Assembly (NCBI GenBank): GCA_022766785.1
Contig: JALEOL010000025.1
Span: forward strand, 16,831 to 80,830
DNA: 64,000 nt
From: Oscillospiraceae bacterium
GTDB lineage: Bacteria > Bacillota > Clostridia > Oscillospirales > Ruminococcaceae
Reading direction: 5' to 3'
The notes under the pieces were generated by a model. That model was not told where the DNA came from. It was given only the letters and a program-made list of their open reading frames with translations, and did not search any database. Shown here piece by piece: positions 52,357-61,067 of the stretch. Made by a program: the position numbers and the translations under genes. Numbering within the stretch: the first letter of the stretch is position 1; each line of letters starts with the position of its first letter.

Positions 52357-53898
52357 ATGTCCCACGAGTTAGTTCTCGTTCTCGACTTCGGCGGTCAGTA
52401 CAATCAGCTTATCGCGCGCCGGGTCAGAGAGCACAAAATATACTGCGAGGTTAAGTCCTACAAGACCCCAATTGAGGAGATCAAGGCGATGAACCCCAAG
52501 GGTATCATCTTCACCGGCGGTCCGAACAGCGTTTATCTTGATGATTCTCCCAGAATGGACAGGGAGATACTGGAGCTTGGTATTCCTGTACTGGGAATAT
52601 GCTATGGCGCTCAGTTCCTGGTGTACGCATTAGGCGGAGTGATCGAGCCTGCTCATGACGCTTCTCTTTCAGAGTACGGCAAAACAGAATGCGAGATAGA
52701 CACATCATCGCCTCTTTTCGACGGTCTGGAGAAAAACACGATCGTGTGGATGAGCCACAACGACTACATTTCGAAAGTACCCGATGGCTTCAAGTCGATA
52801 GGTCACAGCGTAAAATGTCCCTATGGCGCAATGGCTGATGAAGAAAGAAAACTGTATGGCGTTCAGTTCCACCCTGAGGTAAATCACACCGTTCAGGGCT
52901 TTGATATGCTGGGTAACTTCCTTACAAAAATATGCGGCTGCCGCGGTGACTGGACGATGGAAAGCTATGCAGAAACTGCGATCCGTGACATTCGTGCAAA
53001 AGTCGGCGATGGCAAGGCTCTGCTGGCTTTGTCGGGCGGTGTGGACAGTTCGGTTGCCTGCAAGCTGCTGGCAAAGGCTATCGGCAGCCAGCTCACCTGC
53101 ATTTTCGTTGACCACGGACTTATGAGAAAGAACGAGGGCGACGAGGTAGAAGCAGCATTCGCTGACAGCGGCGTAAACTTTGTCCGCGTCAACGCCGGAG
53201 AAAGGTTCCTCAGCAAGCTTGCCGGTGTTGAAGAACCCGAGCGAAAGCGCAAGATAATCGGCGAGGAATTTATCCGCGTATTTGAGGAAGAAGCCAAGAA
53301 GATCGGCAAGGTAGATTATCTTGTTCAGGGAACTATCTACCCTGATGTTATCGAGTCAGGACTAGGCGATGCTGCGGTGATAAAGAGCCACCACAATGTA
53401 GGCGGACTGCCAGATTATGTTGATTTCAAGGAAATAATCGAGCCGCTGCGCCTGCTGTTCAAGGACGAGGTTCGCGCGCTGGGAACCACCCTCGGTCTGG
53501 ACGAGAAGCTGGTTTGGCGGCAGCCGTTCCCCGGCCCCGGACTTGCTATCAGAATTATCGGCGACATTACCCCGGAGAAAGTCGCGACGCTTCAGGACGC
53601 AGACGCTATCTTCCGCGAGGAGATCGCAAACGCAGGTCTTGACCGCAGCATAAATCAATACTTCGCTGTGCTGACGAATATGCGCTCGGTCGGCGTCATG
53701 GGCGACGGCAGGACATACGATTACACACTGGCGCTGCGCGGCGTTTCCACAAGCGACTTCATGACCGCGGATTTCTCGCGTATACCCTACGACGTACTGG
53801 AGAAGGTTTCTGTACGGATCGTTAATGAAGTAAAGAATATCAATAGGATCGTTTATGATATTACGTCTAAGCCGCCGGCGACGATAGAGTGGGAATAA
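52357..53898 (+). CDS. guaA: GMP synthase, glutamine-hydrolysing
   Basis: 513 residues. The class I glutaminase domain (about 1-195) has nucleophile Cys in LGICYGAQ and the His/Glu of FHPEVNHT. The ATP-pyrophosphatase loop is LSGGVDSSV, and the C-terminal dimerisation domain ends [10 protein letters not shown]. It aminates XMP to GMP. It is the last purine gene; the mobile element begins after it. The guaA 3' end is known as an integration site for genomic islands. Confidence 0.97.
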   Translation: MSHELVLVLDFGGQYNQLIARRVREHKIYCEVKSYKTPIEEIKAMNPKGIIFTGGPNSVYLDDSPRMDREILELGIPVLGICYGAQFLVYALGGVIEPAHDASLSEYGKTECEIDTSSPLFDGLEKNTIVWMSHNDYISKVPDGFKSIGHSVKCPYGAMADEERKLYGVQFHPEVNHTVQGFDMLGNFLTKICGCRGDWTMESYAETAIRDIRAKVGDGKALLALSGGVDSSVACKLLAKAIGSQLTCIFVDHGLMRKNEGDEVEAAFADSGVNFVRVNAGERFLSKLAGVEEPERKRKIIGEEFIRVFEEEAKKIGKVDYLVQGTIYPDVIESGLGDAAVIKSHHNVGGLPDYVDFKEIIEPLRLLFKDEVRALGTTLGLDEKLVWRQPFPGPGLAIRIIGDITPEKVATLQDADAIFREEIANAGLDRSINQYFAVLTNMRSVGVMGDGRTYDYTLALRGVSTSDFMTADFSRIPYDVLEKVSVRIVNEVKNINRIVYDITSKPPATIEWE

Positions 53899-53916
53899 TC
53901 GCCGCCCCCGAAATTT

Positions 53917-53936
53917 CCGCATAACAATGCGGTTTA
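53917..53936 (+). terminator. Weak hairpin after guaA
   Basis: CCGCAT-AACA-ATGCGG followed by TTTAAC. Short stem and poor T run, so termination is doubtful. Confidence 0.4.
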
Positions 53937-54042
53937 ACGGGCTTCAAACGGCTCTCTGATACCGTTTTGATACCGAAATATGAAAATGTGAAATAGTTGC
54001 AAGTGGCTTACAGATTGTAGCCAATTTGTAGCCACAATAAAA
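53937..54042. other. Direct-repeat region at the left side of the mobile element
   Basis: GATACCGTTTTGATACCGAA holds two GATACCG copies 11 bp apart, and GTAGCCAATTTGTAGCC has two GTAGCC copies 11 bp apart. Short direct repeats of this kind resemble arm-type binding sites of tyrosine integrases. The 265 bp between guaA and the regulator gene hold no ORF of note. Confidence 0.4.
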
Positions 54043-54044
54043 AC

Positions 54045-54085
54045 CAACCCCAAGAGTCTGTTTTCAGATGATTGGGGTTGTTTAT
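54045..54085 (+). terminator. Intrinsic terminator before the response regulator
   Basis: CAACCCCAA pairs with TTGGGGTTG, with an inner TCTG/CAGA stem, followed by TTTATCTTT. Confidence 0.7.
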
Positions 54086-54093
54086 CTTTCCAG

Positions 54094-54122
54094 TTGAAAT
54101 ATAAGTTCTTGTATGATATAAT
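54094..54122 (+). promoter_or_regulatory. Promoter of the response regulator
   Basis: TTGAAA (54094-54099), 17-nt spacer, TATAAT (54117-54122). Confidence 0.75.
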
Positions 54123-54163
54123 AAAAGCAAGATATCAGCCTTATTATGTCAGAGGTGAACAAT

Positions 54164-54826
54164 ATGAAAACAATACTTATTACAGATGACGATATGCACA
54201 TCGGAAACCTGCTTGAAGAAGCGCTTACAGGCGAGGGGTATTCGGTTCTGCGCGCCTATTCGGGAACGGAAGCGCAGCTTCTGCTCTCGAAATCAAAGCC
54301 CGATTTGATACTCCTCGACCTTATGCTGCCGGGGCTTTCGGGCGAGGAACTGCTCCCGCAGATTAAGGATATCCCTGTTATCGTGGTGAGCGCGAAAGCC
54401 GATACTTCCGATAAGGTGGGACTTCTGCTCGGCGGGGCTGCGGACTATGTTACAAAGCCGTTTGAGCTGCCCGAGCTTATCGCACGGGTTGCCGTTCAGC
54501 TTCGCAAGAGCGAAAGTAGCACAGCGGGAAACGCGCTTTGCTTTGAGGACATCACACTGTTCCCCGATACGCTTACAGCAAAGATTTCCGACACCGAAAT
54601 ACGGCTTACCCGAACCGAGTGCGCTATCCTCAAACTGCTTATGCAGAACCCGAAAAGTCCCGTCAGCCGTAGCTCAATCCTAGATAAAATCAGCCTCGAC
54701 ACACCCGACTGCACCGAGCGTTCGCTCAAACAGCACATCAGCAATATCCGCCGTAAATTGCAGGCGGTGAGTGGACGAGATTATATAGAGGCGGTTTACG
54801 GAATCGGCTTCAAGATGAAATCTTGA
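54164..54826 (+). CDS. OmpR/PhoB-family response regulator
   Basis: 220 residues from the ATG at 54164 (AGAGGTGAACAAT upstream); an earlier Met at 54146 overlaps that site. Receiver domain with DDDMH near residue 9, phospho-acceptor Asp in LILLDLMLPG (about 50) and Lys in VTKPFELPEL (about 100). C-terminal winged-helix DNA-binding domain with LTRTECAILKLL and YIEAVYGIGFKM. It probably controls the ABC operon just downstream with the kinase at 56692-57594. It is cargo of the mobile element. Confidence 0.93.
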   Translation: MKTILITDDDMHIGNLLEEALTGEGYSVLRAYSGTEAQLLLSKSKPDLILLDLMLPGLSGEELLPQIKDIPVIVVSAKADTSDKVGLLLGGAADYVTKPFELPELIARVAVQLRKSESSTAGNALCFEDITLFPDTLTAKISDTEIRLTRTECAILKLLMQNPKSPVSRSSILDKISLDTPDCTERSLKQHISNIRRKLQAVSGRDYIEAVYGIGFKMKS

Positions 54827-54878
54827 CGAAATCTTGACCTTTTCTTTGCCGCTTTCTTGACCGTCTTGTGGTATGATG
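54821..54878 (+). promoter_or_regulatory. Phased TCTTGAC repeats and promoter of the ABC-kinase operon
   Basis: TCTTGAC at 54821, 54832 and 54855 and the variant TCTTTGC at 54843 are spaced 11, 11 and 12 bp, so all lie on one DNA face. The first two are part of perfect tandem 11-mers GAAATCTTGAC (54817-54827, 54828-54838). A TATGAT -10 box follows at about 54872 with no good -35, which fits activation by an OmpR-type regulator. The first repeat overlaps the regulator's stop codon. Confidence 0.7.
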
Positions 54879-54904
54879 TTTTCAGAAAGGATTGGTGATA
54901 ACCT

Positions 54905-55816
54905 ATGGAATACGTTCTGAAAACGGACGAACTGAAAAAGGAATACCGAGGCTTCAAGGCGTTAAACGGTGTTACAATGAACGTTCCCAAAGGCTCGATT
55001 TACGGCTTTGTGGGAAGAAACGGCTCGGGAAAAACCACGCTTATTCGCCTTATCTGCGGCTTGCAGTTTCCGACAGGCGGCGATTTTGAACTGTACGGGG
55101 TAAAGCACACCGACAGCACGATTTCAGCCGCACGCAGGCGAATGGGGGCGGTTGTGGAATCTCCCGCGATTTACACGGGGCTGTCTGCAAGGGCTAATCT
55201 GGAGCAGCAATTCCGCGTGTTGGGCTTGCCCTCGTTTGACGGAATTGACGAGATTTTAAAGCTTGTCGGCTTGTCCGATACCGGCAGAAAGAAAGCGGGA
55301 AACTTCTCTCTCGGAATGCGGCAGCGTTTGGGAATCGCGGTTGCTTTATGCGGAAATCCCGATTTCCTCGTGCTGGACGAGCCGATAAACGGACTTGACC
55401 CGCAGGGAATTGTCGAAACACGCGAGCTTATTCTCAAGCTCAACCGCGAACGGCAGATAACCGTGCTTATCTCCAGCCACATTCTGGACGAACTTTCAAA
55501 GCTTGCCACGCATTACGGCTTTATCGACCGCGGCACAATAGTCCGCGAAATGAGCGCCGAGGAACTGGAAGCCGCCTGCCGAAAGTGCGTGCGCGTTACC
55601 GTCAGCAATACCGAGAAGCTTGCAACCGTGCTTGATAAAATGGCTTTTGAATACAAGATAATCGACAGCGAAACCGCCGATGTTTTCGGAAAGCCCAATC
55701 TCACGAAACTGACAATGGCGCTGTCAGAACAGGGCTGCGAACTGCTCTCGGCGAAAGAACAGGACGAGAGCCTTGAGAGCTTTTATATCTCGCTTGTGGG
55801 AGGTGGACGCAAATGA
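54905..55816 (+). CDS. ABC transporter ATPase, BcrA/lantibiotic-immunity type
   Basis: 303 residues. Walker A GRNGSGKTT (about 37-45), signature SLGMRQRLGIA (about 137), Walker B FLVLDEPINGLDP. A C-terminal extension of about 90 residues follows. With the adjacent six-helix permease it forms an exporter of the BcrAB or lantibiotic-immunity kind, moving antimicrobial peptides away from the membrane; that role is inferred from the family and from pairing with a two-component system. The stop overlaps the permease start (ATGA). Confidence 0.9.
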   Translation: MEYVLKTDELKKEYRGFKALNGVTMNVPKGSIYGFVGRNGSGKTTLIRLICGLQFPTGGDFELYGVKHTDSTISAARRRMGAVVESPAIYTGLSARANLEQQFRVLGLPSFDGIDEILKLVGLSDTGRKKAGNFSLGMRQRLGIAVALCGNPDFLVLDEPINGLDPQGIVETRELILKLNRERQITVLISSHILDELSKLATHYGFIDRGTIVREMSAEELEAACRKCVRVTVSNTEKLATVLDKMAFEYKIIDSETADVFGKPNLTKLTMALSEQGCELLSAKEQDESLESFYISLVGGGRK

Positions 55817-56691
55817 GCAAGCTGTTAAACGCGAATTTCTCGCGGCTTTTTAAGGGAAAATTTTTTTATATATGTGCTGCGGCGGCATTTGTTTTCGGCT
55901 TGATTGAAACAATCCTGAACAAAGGCACCATAAGAATGGGCGATTGGGTTGTTCACCCCGAGGGTGCGTTATTCAAGGGAAGTGGATTTTTCTTTATTGT
56001 CTTAACGGCAGTTCTGGTGGGAATTTTTGTGGGAGCAGAGCATGACGGCGCATTGCGAAACAAAATCATTGTAGGTCAAAAACGCTCTGCTATTCTTTTG
56101 GCATACTCCATAACCTGTTCTGCGGCAATTGCTATGATACATCTTTTGTTTATTGCGACTGTGCTTATATCGGGATTGATTCGTGGTGGAGAATTTCTGC
56201 TCTCGTTCGGTGAAATCGCGCTTTGCGAGCTTTTGCAGCTTTTATCCCTTATCGAATTGTGCGTCCTATATTCGGCAATATCTTTGCTTAATACGCATAA
56301 ATTCAGCGGCACGATAATTTCTCTGTTAATGGTATTCGCTTTTTTGGCAATCAGCTCAATTATATCTCCTCTCATCTCATCTCTGAAATACTCATACGAA
56401 AGCTACTTTGCCGATGCCCCGATATATCTCGTTGAAGATGAAAATATCACCACCGAAGATAAAATACAGACAGCGATTCTGGAAAGCATACAGGACATAA
56501 CTCCCTTCGGTCAGCAACACCAGATTCAGGAGAGCTTTTACAACGCATATTATTTGCAATACGAGGAGATGACATCTGACAACTATACAAAAGTTCCTAT
56601 CCCCGTGGAAATCGCACCCTTTGCACTCGGTGCAATCGCGGCTGCAACGGCTGTGGGAGTGCTGGTTTTCCGCAAAAAAGATGTAAAGTAG
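55813..56691 (+). CDS. ABC-2 type permease
   Basis: 292 residues with about six hydrophobic segments (approximately 15-35, 58-78, 98-120, 140-165, 172-190, 265-285) and a large loop between the fifth and sixth. It starts inside the stop of the ATPase gene, so they form a complex. It is more AT-rich than the surrounding host genes, suggesting a foreign origin. Confidence 0.85.
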   Translation: MSKLLNANFSRLFKGKFFYICAAAAFVFGLIETILNKGTIRMGDWVVHPEGALFKGSGFFFIVLTAVLVGIFVGAEHDGALRNKIIVGQKRSAILLAYSITCSAAIAMIHLLFIATVLISGLIRGGEFLLSFGEIALCELLQLLSLIELCVLYSAISLLNTHKFSGTIISLLMVFAFLAISSIISPLISSLKYSYESYFADAPIYLVEDENITTEDKIQTAILESIQDITPFGQQHQIQESFYNAYYLQYEEMTSDNYTKVPIPVEIAPFALGAIAAATAVGVLVFRKKDVK

Positions 56692-57594
56692 GTGATGACT
56701 TTGGAGAGTATCTGGATTATACCGACTATTGTTTTCGTGATAGCTGTGCTCGCGCTGCTGATTAAAATTATCCTGATGAAGAAAGCCGCCCGCGAAATCC
56801 GCGAAAAGCTTTCCGAAAAGCTGAATTCCGACACCAATACTCTCATAGACATCTCATCTTCCGATAAGGATATGCGCGCTCTCGCCGCCGATTTGAATAC
56901 GCAGCTTGTCATACTCCGCCGCAAACAGCTCCGTTTCACACAAGGCGACACGGAGCTTAAAAACGCAGTCACGAACATCTCTCACGACCTGCGCACGCCG
57001 CTTACCGCAATCTGCGGCTACCTCGATATTATCAAGAAAGAGGAAAAATCCGAAAAGCTGGCGGGCTATCTTGATATTATCGAGGACAGGGCGGCGCTTA
57101 TGAAGCAGCTCACCGAGGAGCTTTTCAGGTACTCCGTGATTATCTCCGAGAGCGAGGAATACCACACCGAGGAGGTCACCGTAAACAGCGTCCTTGAGGA
57201 CAGCGTTATGGGATATTACGCGGCTTTATGCGAAAGAGGCATAGAGCCGTCTGTCCGTATCACGGAAAAGCCGATTGTCCGCAAGCTAAACCGCGCGGAT
57301 TTGGCAAGAGTGTTCGCGAATCTTATCGGAAACGCGCTGAAATACAGTGACTGTGATTTGAGTATTTCCCTTGATGATGACGGTGTGATTTCGTTCTCAA
57401 ATACCGCTTCGTCGCTTGACGGAGTGGAAGTCGGCAGACTGTTCGAGCGGTTTTACACGTTGGAATCCGCGCGCAATTCAACGGGGCTGGGGCTTTCGAT
57501 TGCACGAACCCTTGTTGAGCGAATGGGTGGGACAATAGCGGCGGAATACTCTATGAATGTTCTATGTATAAAGATTGATTTCAAAAATGAATAA
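56692..57594 (+). CDS. Sensor histidine kinase
   Basis: 300 residues. One strong N-terminal membrane helix (about 5-27), no sizeable extracellular domain, then HisKA with NISHDLRTPLTAI (about 98), N box FANLIGNALKYSD and G box STGLGLSIARTLVERMGG. Start may be GTG 56692, ATG 56695 or TTG 56701; AGGTGATGA fits the TTG. Its small sensor part suits kinases that sense through an ABC transporter, here the preceding two genes. Confidence 0.9.
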   Translation: MMTLESIWIIPTIVFVIAVLALLIKIILMKKAAREIREKLSEKLNSDTNTLIDISSSDKDMRALAADLNTQLVILRRKQLRFTQGDTELKNAVTNISHDLRTPLTAICGYLDIIKKEEKSEKLAGYLDIIEDRAALMKQLTEELFRYSVIISESEEYHTEEVTVNSVLEDSVMGYYAALCERGIEPSVRITEKPIVRKLNRADLARVFANLIGNALKYSDCDLSISLDDDGVISFSNTASSLDGVEVGRLFERFYTLESARNSTGLGLSIARTLVERMGGTIAAEYSMNVLCIKIDFKNE

Positions 57595-57626
57595 ATCATT
57601 ACCCTTTGCCATCTTAGATATCTCGC

Positions 57627-58964
57627 TCAATGCTTCACCCCTCTCACCCTCTGCTTCAAAAACTCCTGCATCTTCTGCGTGAGGTTAAGCCCCTCAATAA
57701 ACTCCAACACCTTTTGGTACAATGCCTTCAGGCTACCAAGCCCGTTTTTGGTTTTTCGGAGTTCCTCTCGGAGCGGGTAAATCTCCTGCACCTTCTGCTC
57801 CAGAGCGGCGTTCCTCTTGGCAGCTTCCTCGTTTTCTTTTTTCAGCTTTGCAATCTCGGCGGTCAGCTCGCTCTCCCTATTCTCGGCGGCAATCTGCTTC
57901 TTGGAGAGTTCGGTCAGCATTCCGTAATCCTCTTTGGAGAGCGTAACCTTACCGCCGAACATTGTCTTGCCGGTTTCAATCTCGTCTATGAATTTGAGCT
58001 TCGTGACCTTTCGGGCGCTCGTTTCAAGCAAGGTCTGTTTATCTGCAAGTGCGGCGGTGGTCTGCGTTAGGGCAGAGGACTTTTCGGCTATCTCCTCGTC
58101 CAAATGAGCAACAGCAGCGTTCTTCTCTTGATACTGCTCGTCCAGCTCATCAATAACAGATTCGACCTGCGTTCGCAGCTCCTCGCGGTGCTTCAAGAGG
58201 CTACCTGCGTACTCGGCTTGTTCATCAAGCCGAGCGACTTCCTCTTTCTTCTCCTCAACCTGCTCCGTTATCTTGGCATATTCCTTGTACTGTTCCACGG
58301 TAAGACTACCACGGGATTTTTCGGGAGCGGCGATTTGTATGCCGTGCCGACTACAAATCTCGGTCAGAACCTTGCACTCGGCTTCACGCCAGCGGGCAAT
58401 GGTTTCTTTTCCGCTGCCGTAGCCCATCTCTTTGAGCGCCTGTGCTATGCCGTTTTGAGTGTCAACGCCCATTTTATAATGTCCAACAGGTATGTAGTCG
58501 ATATGAAGATGTGGAGTAGCCTCGTCCAAATGCAGAACAGCATTGAACACATAGAAATTTGGGTTGCGCTGTTGAAAGCCCTGCATATACTCGGTAAGGC
58601 AAGCTGTAGCGATTTCAGCGTCGTGAGTGCCAACGCCCGTGTTCTTCATATCACCAATCTGCACCACATCTTCATAGAAGCTCTTTCGCTTATCGGCGGC
58701 AGTCACCACGCTTTGAGAAATCTTCCGCTTGAAGATATGCTCATAGTAACTCGTGTTTATCTTCCTGCCGGCTCGCTTCTGCCTTGTGTTGTAACGCTCA
58801 ACAGCAGCGCCAAACAGGTGCTCGTATGCTTCTTCAATAGACTGTTGCACGAAAACGATGTTGTCTTTCGTTCGGGTATCGTCAACGTTCTTGGCGTTGA
58901 ACTTTCGGTTGTTGTGAGTAAGGCTTCCCTTGCCTTGACAATGGGAAATGCGTTTTTCGCTCAT
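57627..58964 (-). CDS. MobV-family relaxase (Mob/Pre plasmid recombination type)
   Basis: 445 residues. The metal-binding motif HLDEATPHLHIDYIPV near residue 144 is the MobV signature; the N-terminal SEKRISHCQGKGSLTHNNRKF matches the family start. From about 230 onward it is a long coiled coil (repeated Glu/Lys/Ala heptads), then a short basic tail. It nicks oriT and leads DNA transfer using a helper element's secretion system. Starts after AAAGGAGATTATACTT. The likely oriT lies upstream. Confidence 0.92.
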   Translation of the reverse strand: MSEKRISHCQGKGSLTHNNRKFNAKNVDDTRTKDNIVFVQQSIEEAYEHLFGAAVERYNTRQKRAGRKINTSYYEHIFKRKISQSVVTAADKRKSFYEDVVQIGDMKNTGVGTHDAEIATACLTEYMQGFQQRNPNFYVFNAVLHLDEATPHLHIDYIPVGHYKMGVDTQNGIAQALKEMGYGSGKETIARWREAECKVLTEICSRHGIQIAAPEKSRGSLTVEQYKEYAKITEQVEEKKEEVARLDEQAEYAGSLLKHREELRTQVESVIDELDEQYQEKNAAVAHLDEEIAEKSSALTQTTAALADKQTLLETSARKVTKLKFIDEIETGKTMFGGKVTLSKEDYGMLTELSKKQIAAENRESELTAEIAKLKKENEEAAKRNAALEQKVQEIYPLREELRKTKNGLGSLKALYQKVLEFIEGLNLTQKMQEFLKQRVRGVKH

Positions 58965-58989
58965 AAGTATAATCTCCTTTCGTTGTGGT

Positions 58990-59105
58990 ATTTTTACTGT
59001 TGTGCCAACAGTAACGCCATAATACCCTTGACATTGATTTCGCAGGCTTCATCAACATCAAGGGTATGGCGCTCTCCGAGGGGCAAAGGGAGTTCCCTTT
59101 GCAAT
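58990..59105 (-). other. Candidate oriT: three hairpins upstream of the relaxase gene
   Basis: Within about 110 nt before mobV are ACTGTTG-TGC-CAACAGT (58996-59012), an interrupted dyad ACCCTTGACATTGAT (59024-59038) with ATCAACATCAAGGGT (59051-59065), and the perfect palindrome GCAAAGGGA-GT-TCCCTTTGC (59083-59102). Clustered dyads beside a relaxase gene are typical of oriT. The nick site was not identified. Confidence 0.55.
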
Positions 59106-59141
59106 CCAAGTTTGGCTTTCTGCTCGCCCCGTTTTCACACA

Positions 59142-59215
59142 CCGACATCGGTGCTTTTTTCAAAACTGAAAAAGAAAAGCGTGGCTGAAGCGACAAAGCG
59201 CTCGGATAGGGCAGA
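59142..59215. repeat. Diverged repeat segment, copy 1
   Basis: About 70 nt beginning ACATCGG-TGC and containing CTGAAAAAGAAAAGCGTGG and GCGCTCGGATAG, related to a segment at about 60684-60795 on the other side of the membrane-protein gene. The similarity is in DNA, with small indels that break any shared frame. Confidence 0.5.
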
Positions 59216-59228
59216 GCTGAAAAAGATA

Positions 59229-59257
59229 TTGAAATCTTTGCTTGATTATGGTATAAT
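59229..59257 (+). promoter_or_regulatory. Promoter of the membrane-protein gene
   Basis: TTGAAA (59229-59234), 17-nt spacer, TATAAT (59252-59257); about 140-nt leader follows. Confidence 0.7.
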
Positions 59258-59397
59258 ATTTTTATTGACAAAAGTGTCTCGCGAGGTTCAACCCCTTCCG
59301 CGACCGCTTTTTAACTATCCGAAAGGGAATGTGCATTTTTAAGGTTGCGGAGCAGCATTACCGCAATCACGAAAAGTAAATTTGGGAGGAGAGAATT

Positions 59398-60549
59398 ATG
59401 TCACCCACAATATCAGCAGCCATTAACGCAGGAAAAAAGCTGATTTCTAGACCTATACCCGTTATCGCTGTTATTGCTGTAAGATATGCACTGAATTTAC
59501 TTGGAGGCATTGTACAGAGCAATATTATCGCTCCCGCGCATACCGAAAACAACATAGTTGTTGCCGCATTCGGTATTACATTATATCTGCTTGCGGAAAT
59601 TGTGCTGTTTGGGCTGGAGCTTTGTGCAGTTTTGGCTGCGGGAGCGGTGCTGCAGGATAAAAAAATCGGCGCAAATACATTCCGAAATGGATTTCGTCCG
59701 AAAGCTATGCTGACCGCGGCGGTAACGTCGCTGGTGATTGTCGTTGTGGCAATGGTGCCGGGATATTTCCTTTATCAGGGGGCTATGTATATTGCCCTTT
59801 TGCCCGATATGCCAAACCTGAATTTAAGTTACTGGCTGAGCTGTATTTTTAGTGCTGTATTAGTTGTGTTGGGTGTTCCTGCGGAGTATGCGGCGGTGAG
59901 GGGCAGTTTTATAGGAGAGGCTCTGGGCGCTGCCTTTTCCACTGCCAAGAGAGCCGGGCGCAGCTTTTGGGCGGTGCTGGTTGTCGCATTTGTAGGTTCG
60001 GTACTCAGCGCTTTGGGAGGGCTGTTGGCTTTTTTCGGAATATACGGAATTGCGGTAAGGATTATTTCTGCCGTGTTAAATATACTTGCTTCTGCGTATC
60101 TTATAATTTTCCTGACGGACTATGCGCAGAGGTTTTCAAAGCCCGCAGAAAACGCTGTCTGCGAAAAGGAAACAATCACGGAGCCTGACGACGATCCGCT
60201 TCCCGAGTGGTTCAGCGAGATAGAACAGCCTGTGGAGGGCTTGTTCGGCGATGTTACATACACCTGTGAAACAGAAAGCCCCTATGAGCTTGACCCAATG
60301 GAGCTTCTTACCAAGAACAATGCAAACCATTGCTTTACGGAAAGCTTCGCACTGCGACGTACTCTGAAAAAGTATTACACCGACTGCTGCGACAGCATAA
60401 CCACCTACGCCGACTATTCCCAACCCCGCACAGAAAGCCGTCGGGAATTAGTGAAAATAGACGGGAAGCAGGTCGTGGTAACATTCACCATCTCCACAAC
60501 TGACGGCAATCATTATGCGGTTACTGTGGCGTTAGAGGTGGCGGATTAG
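59398..60549 (+). CDS. Membrane protein of unknown function with cytoplasmic C-terminal domain
   Basis: 383 residues. Residues 1-245 contain about five or six membrane helices with a duplicated-looking layout. Residues 250-383 are soluble and acidic (EPDDDPLPEWFSEIEQP), ending in a small beta-rich part with KIDGKQVVVTFTIS. I do not recognise the family. Starts after GGGAGGAGAGAATT and stands alone on the plus strand between the mobilisation and replication modules of the element. Confidence 0.75.
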   Translation: MSPTISAAINAGKKLISRPIPVIAVIAVRYALNLLGGIVQSNIIAPAHTENNIVVAAFGITLYLLAEIVLFGLELCAVLAAGAVLQDKKIGANTFRNGFRPKAMLTAAVTSLVIVVVAMVPGYFLYQGAMYIALLPDMPNLNLSYWLSCIFSAVLVVLGVPAEYAAVRGSFIGEALGAAFSTAKRAGRSFWAVLVVAFVGSVLSALGGLLAFFGIYGIAVRIISAVLNILASAYLIIFLTDYAQRFSKPAENAVCEKETITEPDDDPLPEWFSEIEQPVEGLFGDVTYTCETESPYELDPMELLTKNNANHCFTESFALRRTLKKYYTDCCDSITTYADYSQPRTESRRELVKIDGKQVVVTFTISTTDGNHYAVTVALEVAD

Positions 60550-60683
60550 TGCTAATTTCAGAAAGTGTAATCATTTTATCCGTTGAAAGCGCTGCATTTT
60601 GCGCAGAGATTCTTTTAAAGTACGAAAAAGAAAAACACCTTTCCATATACAGCAGTTTACATATTCACATCAAGTCGCACCCG

Positions 60684-60795
60684 ACATCGAGTGCGGCTTT
60701 GCTTTCATCTAGCGACAACTCCTCCAACTCCAAATCTGAAAAAAGAAAATGTGGCGATTTGGCTGAAAGGCGCTCGGATAGTGGCAGGGAGCTGC
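60684..60795. repeat. Diverged repeat segment, copy 2
   Basis: Counterpart of the segment at 59142-59215: ACATCGAGTGC, CTGAAAAAAGAAAATGTGG and GGCGCTCGGATAGTGGCAG. It carries an extra stretch of about 35 nt. The region 60550-61067 has no convincing gene; an open frame starting at 60549 has no homology or ribosome site. Confidence 0.5.
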
Positions 60796-60903
60796 GGCGA
60801 GCAGTGACCCTGTTTTCTTTTTTCAGCTTTGCAATAAATTCGCCGTCCGCTAAAATCAAGGCAAAGCTGAATAGAATTATAAGGAAAATTGAGCCGCTTT
60901 TGC

Positions 60904-61060
60904 TGTACAGGCGTACATTCCGCATAACCAAGCGCTTTGACAGGCTTTCCGCTGATGTACGGCAGTGTACCGGTCTTGTACTCTGTACGCCGTTGTACAC
61001 CCTTTGTACACGCTGATATTGCTAATATTTCGCATTGTAAAGCCAACTGTACACCCGTAC
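60904..61060. repeat. TGTAC repeat cluster (iteron-like)
   Basis: TGTAC begins at 60904, 60956, 60966, 60977, 60984, 60994, 61005 and 61048, plus GTAC at 60913 and 61057. Five of the steps in the dense part are 7, 10, 10, 11 and 11 bp, close to the helical repeat. The cluster abuts the 3' end of the primase-helicase gene and is a candidate replication origin or binding array. Confidence 0.6.
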
Positions 61061-61067
61061 ACCGAAT

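Noticed and set aside
58104-59342. 412-codon plus-strand open frame opposite mobV and through the oriT region
   Set aside because: Most of it is antisense to the relaxase and the rest runs through hairpins; the hydrophobic residues come from reversed coiled-coil codons.
60549-61016. 155-codon plus-strand frame after the membrane protein
   Set aside because: GTG start overlapping the previous stop without a ribosome site; composition changes along its length and it includes the TGTAC array.
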